Both the position numbers and the translations under genes were made by a program. This document shows, in pieces, positions 61,043 through 64,000 of a DNA stretch of 64,000 nucleotides. Position 1 is the first letter of the stretch, and each line of letters starts with the position of its first letter. Source of the DNA: CAYNLK01 sp964398055 (GTDB lineage Bacteria > Chloroflexota > Anaerolineae > 4572-78 > J111); contig CAYNLK010000021.1 in NCBI GenBank assembly GCA_964398055.1, forward strand, positions 1 to 64,000, read 5' to 3'. The notes beneath the pieces were generated by a model, which did no database searches, had not been told where the DNA came from, and was given only the letters and a program-made list of their open reading frames with translations.

Positions 61043-62548
61043 GGGCGGTCTCCCCCGGCTAACTCGCCCAGCAGCACCGGTTTGAGTGGCGGGCGGATGT
61101 GAAAGCTGCCGCTCTCGGCCGCCGAACAACCCATCTGCTGGCTGATGAGGCGGCTCAGCAACGGCCCGCAGGTGCGGCCCTGGCAGGGACCCTGGCCCAC
61201 CCGGAGGTGGGTCTTGAGCGCATCCAAATTGACCGCGCCCTGCTTCACCACGGCCTGCACCTCGGCGGCGGTTACCTCTTCGCACCGACAGATGACCGTA
61301 TCAGCCGTGATGAGGGCGTTCAAGCCGGGTGGAGGCGCAAACAGGGTGTTGAGCATCGCTCCAAAACGGCGCAAACGTCGCCGTTGGCCGGCCGCTTTGG
61401 CCAGCTCGGTTGCCAGGTCGTTGGCTGAGAGGTAACCCAACTGCTGCGCCGCGGCCAGGCCGGCAATTCGACCTTCGACCATGGCCGCGGCCGCGCCACC
61501 AACCCCGGCCGACTCGCCGGCCACAAACATGCCGGAACGAGTAGTTTCCTGCCGCTCATCCACCTGGGGCGTCCAACCACCCCGGGCCGGGTCGAACCGG
61601 TGTACACAACCGGCCAACTGGGTCAACTCGATGTTGGGCGTAAAGCCAAAACCCACACAAAGCGTGTCGGCATCCAGCGTTTTTTCGCTGCCGGGGATGG
61701 GCCGTCCCTGGCGATCCAGCCGGGCTACGACGACGGCGGTAAGTTCCTGGGGGGGGCCCCCCGCCCCCCCCCCCCCCGACGCGTGGGTGTGGTTGATACA
61801 GAACACGGCGTGTTACACAAAATGATCTGTGTACGCCNNNNNNNNNNCCCCTCCCCGGCCCTCCCCTACCAGGGGAGGGAGATTCGTTCAACGCCCGGAT
61901 GACCGTTTGGCCAAAGCGGTAGGGTATCCCCGCCTGGCGTAAGCCATGCAGGTAATGCCAGCCTTCCGCCAACCGGTCCCAATTATCCCAAACCGCCGCA
62001 GCGTGGGCGAGCCACTGGCCAGGTCGAGTTGCCTCCAGTACGGCGACCAGTTCGGTGCCCTGCCGGGCCAACTCATTGGCTACCGGCAACAGCAGCGGCC
62101 CGGAGCCAGCGAGCAGAATACGCCGGCCGGGTAGCACGCTATGTTCTTTGGCCAGCACCTGGGCTGCGCCCAGGGTCATTACCCCCGGCAGGGTCCAGCC
62201 GGGAAAGGGGATCATCAGCTCGCGCGCCCCGGTCGCGGCGATGATCGCCCCGGCTTCCAGCCAGTCGAGACCAGCGGGGCCGGCCAGGGCCAGGCGCTGG
62301 CCTTCGATGCCCCACACCAGCGTTTGCAACCGCAGCTCGATGGGCAGGCCGGGCAGCTTTTGCAGAAGCGCCCGGCCCTGGCGCTCAGTAGCCGATACGG
62401 GCGACGCCTCAGTACCTTTGAGATACTGCCCACCGGGCCGGGGGTATTCATCCAACAACGTCACCGACACACCGGCCTGAGCCGCAGCGATGGCCGCAGC
62501 CAGTCCGGCCGGGCCGGCGCCGATGATGGCCAGCTCAGTCGTGGCCAT
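61039..62548 (-). CDS. FAD/NAD(P) oxidoreductase with BFD-like domain (HcnB-like), broken by an assembly gap
   Basis: The gene starts at the ATG at 62548 (ELAIIGAGPAGLAAAIAAAQ) and ends at 61039. The part before the gap has the FAD and NAD folds (GRRILLAGSGPLLLPVANEL). The part after it has the second FAD motif (SGMFVAGESAGVGGAAAAMV) and a C-terminal BFD-like site (VICRCEEVTAAE, GQGPCQGRTCGPL). The two parts are in different frames, separated by Ns at 61838-61847 and an odd G/C-run segment, so the break is most likely technical rather than a mutation. It is the middle subunit of the HcnABC-like set. Confidence 0.8.
61754..61880. other. Assembly gap with suspect flanks
   Basis: Ten Ns lie at 61838-61847. 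To the left are a G run and a run of more than ten Cs (about 61750-61778) and then about 60 bases unlike the gene. To the right is a repeat-type palindrome (ccctcccctaccaggggaggg). The gene reads well on both sides outside this stretch. Confidence 0.85.
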
Positions 62549-62816
62549 AGTTCGTGGCCTCGCCCAACCGGACTTGCATACCGGGCCGGACCGGGGTGAG
62601 ACAGGCTCGCTGATCGGTCAGGCCATCCACGGTGACCAGGCAATCGAAGCAGACGCCCATCCCGCAGAACAGGCCGCGCGGCTGGCCGTGCGCGGTGATG
62701 CGAAAGACTCGCCGGCCGGCGGCCAGTAGGGCCGCGGCAATCGTTTGGCCGTGACGGGCCGGCACTGGCTGCCCGTTCACTTGGATGTTAAAGTACTGGC
62801 TGTCGCGATCTGACAC
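62535..62816 (-). CDS. 2Fe-2S ferredoxin-like subunit (HcnA-like)
   Basis: The GTG at 62816 gives 93 residues; the longer frame from 62882 runs through a palindromic repeat and is unlikely. The 2Fe-2S motif is CGMGVCFDC (Cys 51, 56 and 59) with Cys 72 in DQRACLTPV. Its stop overlaps the HcnB-like start by 14 bp. It is the small subunit that passes electrons between the two flavin subunits. No strong ribosome binding site is seen before the GTG. Confidence 0.8.
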   Translation of the reverse strand: MSDRDSQYFNIQVNGQPVPARHGQTIAAALLAAGRRVFRITAHGQPRGLFCGMGVCFDCLVTVDGLTDQRACLTPVRPGMQVRLGEATNYGHD

Positions 62817-62841
62817 GATAGCACACTCTTGAAAACTCTTA

Positions 62842-62871
62842 CTCGTTCCCAAACTCCAGTTTGGGAACGAG
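62842..62871. repeat. 30-bp palindrome, copy 2
   Basis: ctcgttcccaaact and agtttgggaacgag are exact complements around two bases. It is the same element as at 59849 and sits between the third MttB gene and the 2Fe-2S gene. Confidence 0.75.
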
Positions 62872-62878
62872 ACCGTAC

Positions 62879-64000
62879 TCATACACTCTGCTCTTCGGCC
62901 CGCTGCACAATCGCTCGAATTTGTTTAGCAACTGCCTCGGGTAACGGCTCCGGTTTGTGTTCGGCCAGGATTTTGGTCACCTTCTCGGCGGCCCGCTCGC
63001 CCAGGGTTTGGCCGCCCCTGGCCAGCCAACCGGCGTAATTATCCCGCTCAAAGAGTTCGGGATACCAGCGTTCTCGGAAATGTTTGTAGGTATGGTCACA
63101 TTCCAGGTAAAAGCCATCCGGGCCAATCTCATCAATCAGGTCCAGGCAGAGCGCCTCGTCGCTCACATCGACGCCTCGCACAAAGTGAGTCAACCAGTTC
63201 AAGATTTCGTCGCAAATGACCAGTTGGGCCAATGAGCCAGTCAGACCCGACTCCAGGTAGCCCAAGTCATGGACGATGTGGCCGCCGCCGAGCACGTCGG
63301 TCATCAGGGTCAGGGCCGCTTCGGCGGCGGCCTGCTGGTCAACTGCCTTCGACTCGCTGACGCCGGCCAGGGCAAACATGGGCAGGCCCAAATAGTGGCC
63401 GTAATCCAGCACCATCGCCCGCTTGTTCGGGTCGGCGTAGGGTTGAACGGTGGTACGCATGTCGAGCATATTGCCGCCCCAACCGGGCATAATGAAAGGC
63501 GTCCCCTCTCGCTTGAGTTGGGACATCACCAGCCCCAGCAACACGCCGGTCTGAGCCACCGCCATCGCCCCGGCCGGAGTTACCGGCGCGGTGGCGCCGC
63601 CCTGGGTCGAGGGGATGTAAGTGGCGGGCAGCCCCTTCTCGGCCATGTAGAGCAACTTTTGGACCGCTTCCTCGTTATGGACCAGGCCGGTAGTGACGTT
63701 GATGTAAGGGGCCACAAAAGGCCGCCGGCGCAGGGCTTCGGGGCCGCCCACCACCGCTTCGGCCATCTCGACCGCGTCCACACAGCCGGAAAACTCTGTA
63801 GTAACAAAGATGATTGGCTTGGTGGTGTAGTTGAGCATCACCTCCATCTCGTAGCGGTCCAGCACCGCCTGCTTAACATCGGAGGGCAGGAACATGCACA
63901 TCACAAAATCGATGTTGGGCAGGGCGTCGGCCACGATCATGCCGTCGATGATGTCTTGCAGCACGGCCGGGCGGCGCTCATTGGTGCGGTGGTCGATAAC
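62879..64000 (-). CDS. MttB-superfamily methyltransferase (3), 5' end outside the window
   Basis: The frame is open to the last base of the window, giving 373 residues of the C-terminal part and no start codon. MttB-type segments are seen: ALPNIDFVMCMFLPSDVKQ, YIPSTQGGATAPVTPAGAMA, HIVHDLGYLESGLTGSLAQL and GFYLECDHTYKHFRERWYP. No amber codon occurs in the visible part. It is upstream of the HcnABC-like genes and probably in the same transcript, which suggests that the oxidase acts on the demethylated product of this enzyme. Confidence 0.9.
   Translation of the reverse strand, partial: VIDHRTNERRPAVLQDIIDGMIVADALPNIDFVMCMFLPSDVKQAVLDRYEMEVMLNYTTKPIIFVTTEFSGCVDAVEMAEAVVGGPEALRRRPFVAPYINVTTGLVHNEEAVQKLLYMAEKGLPATYIPSTQGGATAPVTPAGAMAVAQTGVLLGLVMSQLKREGTPFIMPGWGGNMLDMRTTVQPYADPNKRAMVLDYGHYLGLPMFALAGVSESKAVDQQAAAEAALTLMTDVLGGGHIVHDLGYLESGLTGSLAQLVICDEILNWLTHFVRGVDVSDEALCLDLIDEIGPDGFYLECDHTYKHFRERWYPELFERDNYAGWLARGGQTLGERAAEKVTKILAEHKPEPLPEAVAKQIRAIVQRAEEQSV

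Noticed and set aside
61039..62548. HcnB-like gene as a true pseudogene
   Set aside because: The break coincides with Ns and a homopolymer run, and both parts keep their motifs, so a technical cause is more likely.
52758..64000. Pyrrolysine-containing MttB
   Set aside because: The MttB frames run without an in-frame amber codon (two complete, one over its visible part), so they are non-pyrrolysine members.
1..64000. tRNA or rRNA genes
   Set aside because: I saw no T-loop type motif within a foldable cloverleaf and no rRNA-like stretch. A tRNA scan could still find one that I missed.

Overview
The window is a bacterial genomic or metagenomic scaffold of moderate to high GC, with strong purine-rich ribosome binding sites and bacterial gene families throughout. 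Gene content and the style of intergenic repeats suggest a member of the Chloroflexota (Anaerolineae-like). That placement is an inference; no rRNA or other marker gene is present. A run of ten Ns at 61838-61847 shows that the sequence is a scaffold.

Region 1 (1-5000): redox and copper handling. A TlpA-like lipoprotein, a CcdA-like thiol transporter, a membrane protein, a PD-(D/E)XK nuclease, and a PCu(A)C/SCO1 pair that normally delivers copper to cytochrome oxidase. Region 2 (5000-7700): an orphan-looking DNA methyltransferase with a small HTH regulator, a perfect 24-bp palindrome and a duplicated promoter element that shares its half-site. Region 3 (7800-20700): an M23-like protein, GlgX, a complete BMP-type nucleoside ABC importer followed by phosphopentomutase and purine nucleoside phosphorylase, a cytidylate-kinase-like protein and ATP-dependent PEP carboxykinase. 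Region 4 (20700-24400): an inverted-repeat element and a MacB/FtsX-type ABC exporter behind a consensus promoter. Region 5 (24400-32300, minus strand): a PEP synthase regulatory protein, a DUF166 protein, two more cytidylate-kinase-like proteins, a degenerate HdrC-like protein, a thioredoxin-reductase-like flavoprotein without its CxxC, and malic enzyme.

Region 6 (32400-46300, minus strand) is a near-complete carbonyl branch of the Wood-Ljungdahl pathway. In transcription order it encodes a BldC/MerR-HMA fusion regulator, CODH (CooS/AcsA), acetyl-CoA synthase (AcsB), two CBS proteins, both corrinoid iron-sulfur protein subunits (AcsD, AcsC), a DUF4445 ferredoxin/ASKHA reductive activator, a radical SAM protein, a CooC ATPase and an AcsE-type methyltransferase. 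Region 7 (46300-64000, minus strand) is a methylotrophy block: a Cys-rich PAS-LuxR regulator, a second DUF4445 activator, two GntR/FCD regulators, a hydantoinase-A-like protein, three MttB-superfamily methyltransferases (one cut by the window end), two corrinoid proteins, a DUF1638 protein, a second pterin methyltransferase and an HcnABC-like oxidase set. Read together, regions 6 and 7 suggest that methyl groups from quaternary or tertiary amines (for example betaines) pass through corrinoid proteins to tetrahydrofolate and then to CFeSP and acetyl-CoA synthase. Malic enzyme, PEPCK and the PEP synthase regulator sit at the C3/C4 node downstream of acetyl-CoA.

The most unusual signals are: (a) three genes whose conserved N-termini can only be reached from an AUU (or AUC) start codon just after a Shine-Dalgarno sequence; (b) a fused HTH-HMA regulator at the head of the CODH/ACS operon, with four 9-bp phased direct repeats upstream and a strong internal ribosome binding site at the domain junction; (c) heptanucleotide tandem repeats of many different sequences in intergenic spaces; and (d) a restriction-modification-like controller palindrome next to a methyltransferase. 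No tRNA, rRNA, CRISPR array or transposase was recognised.
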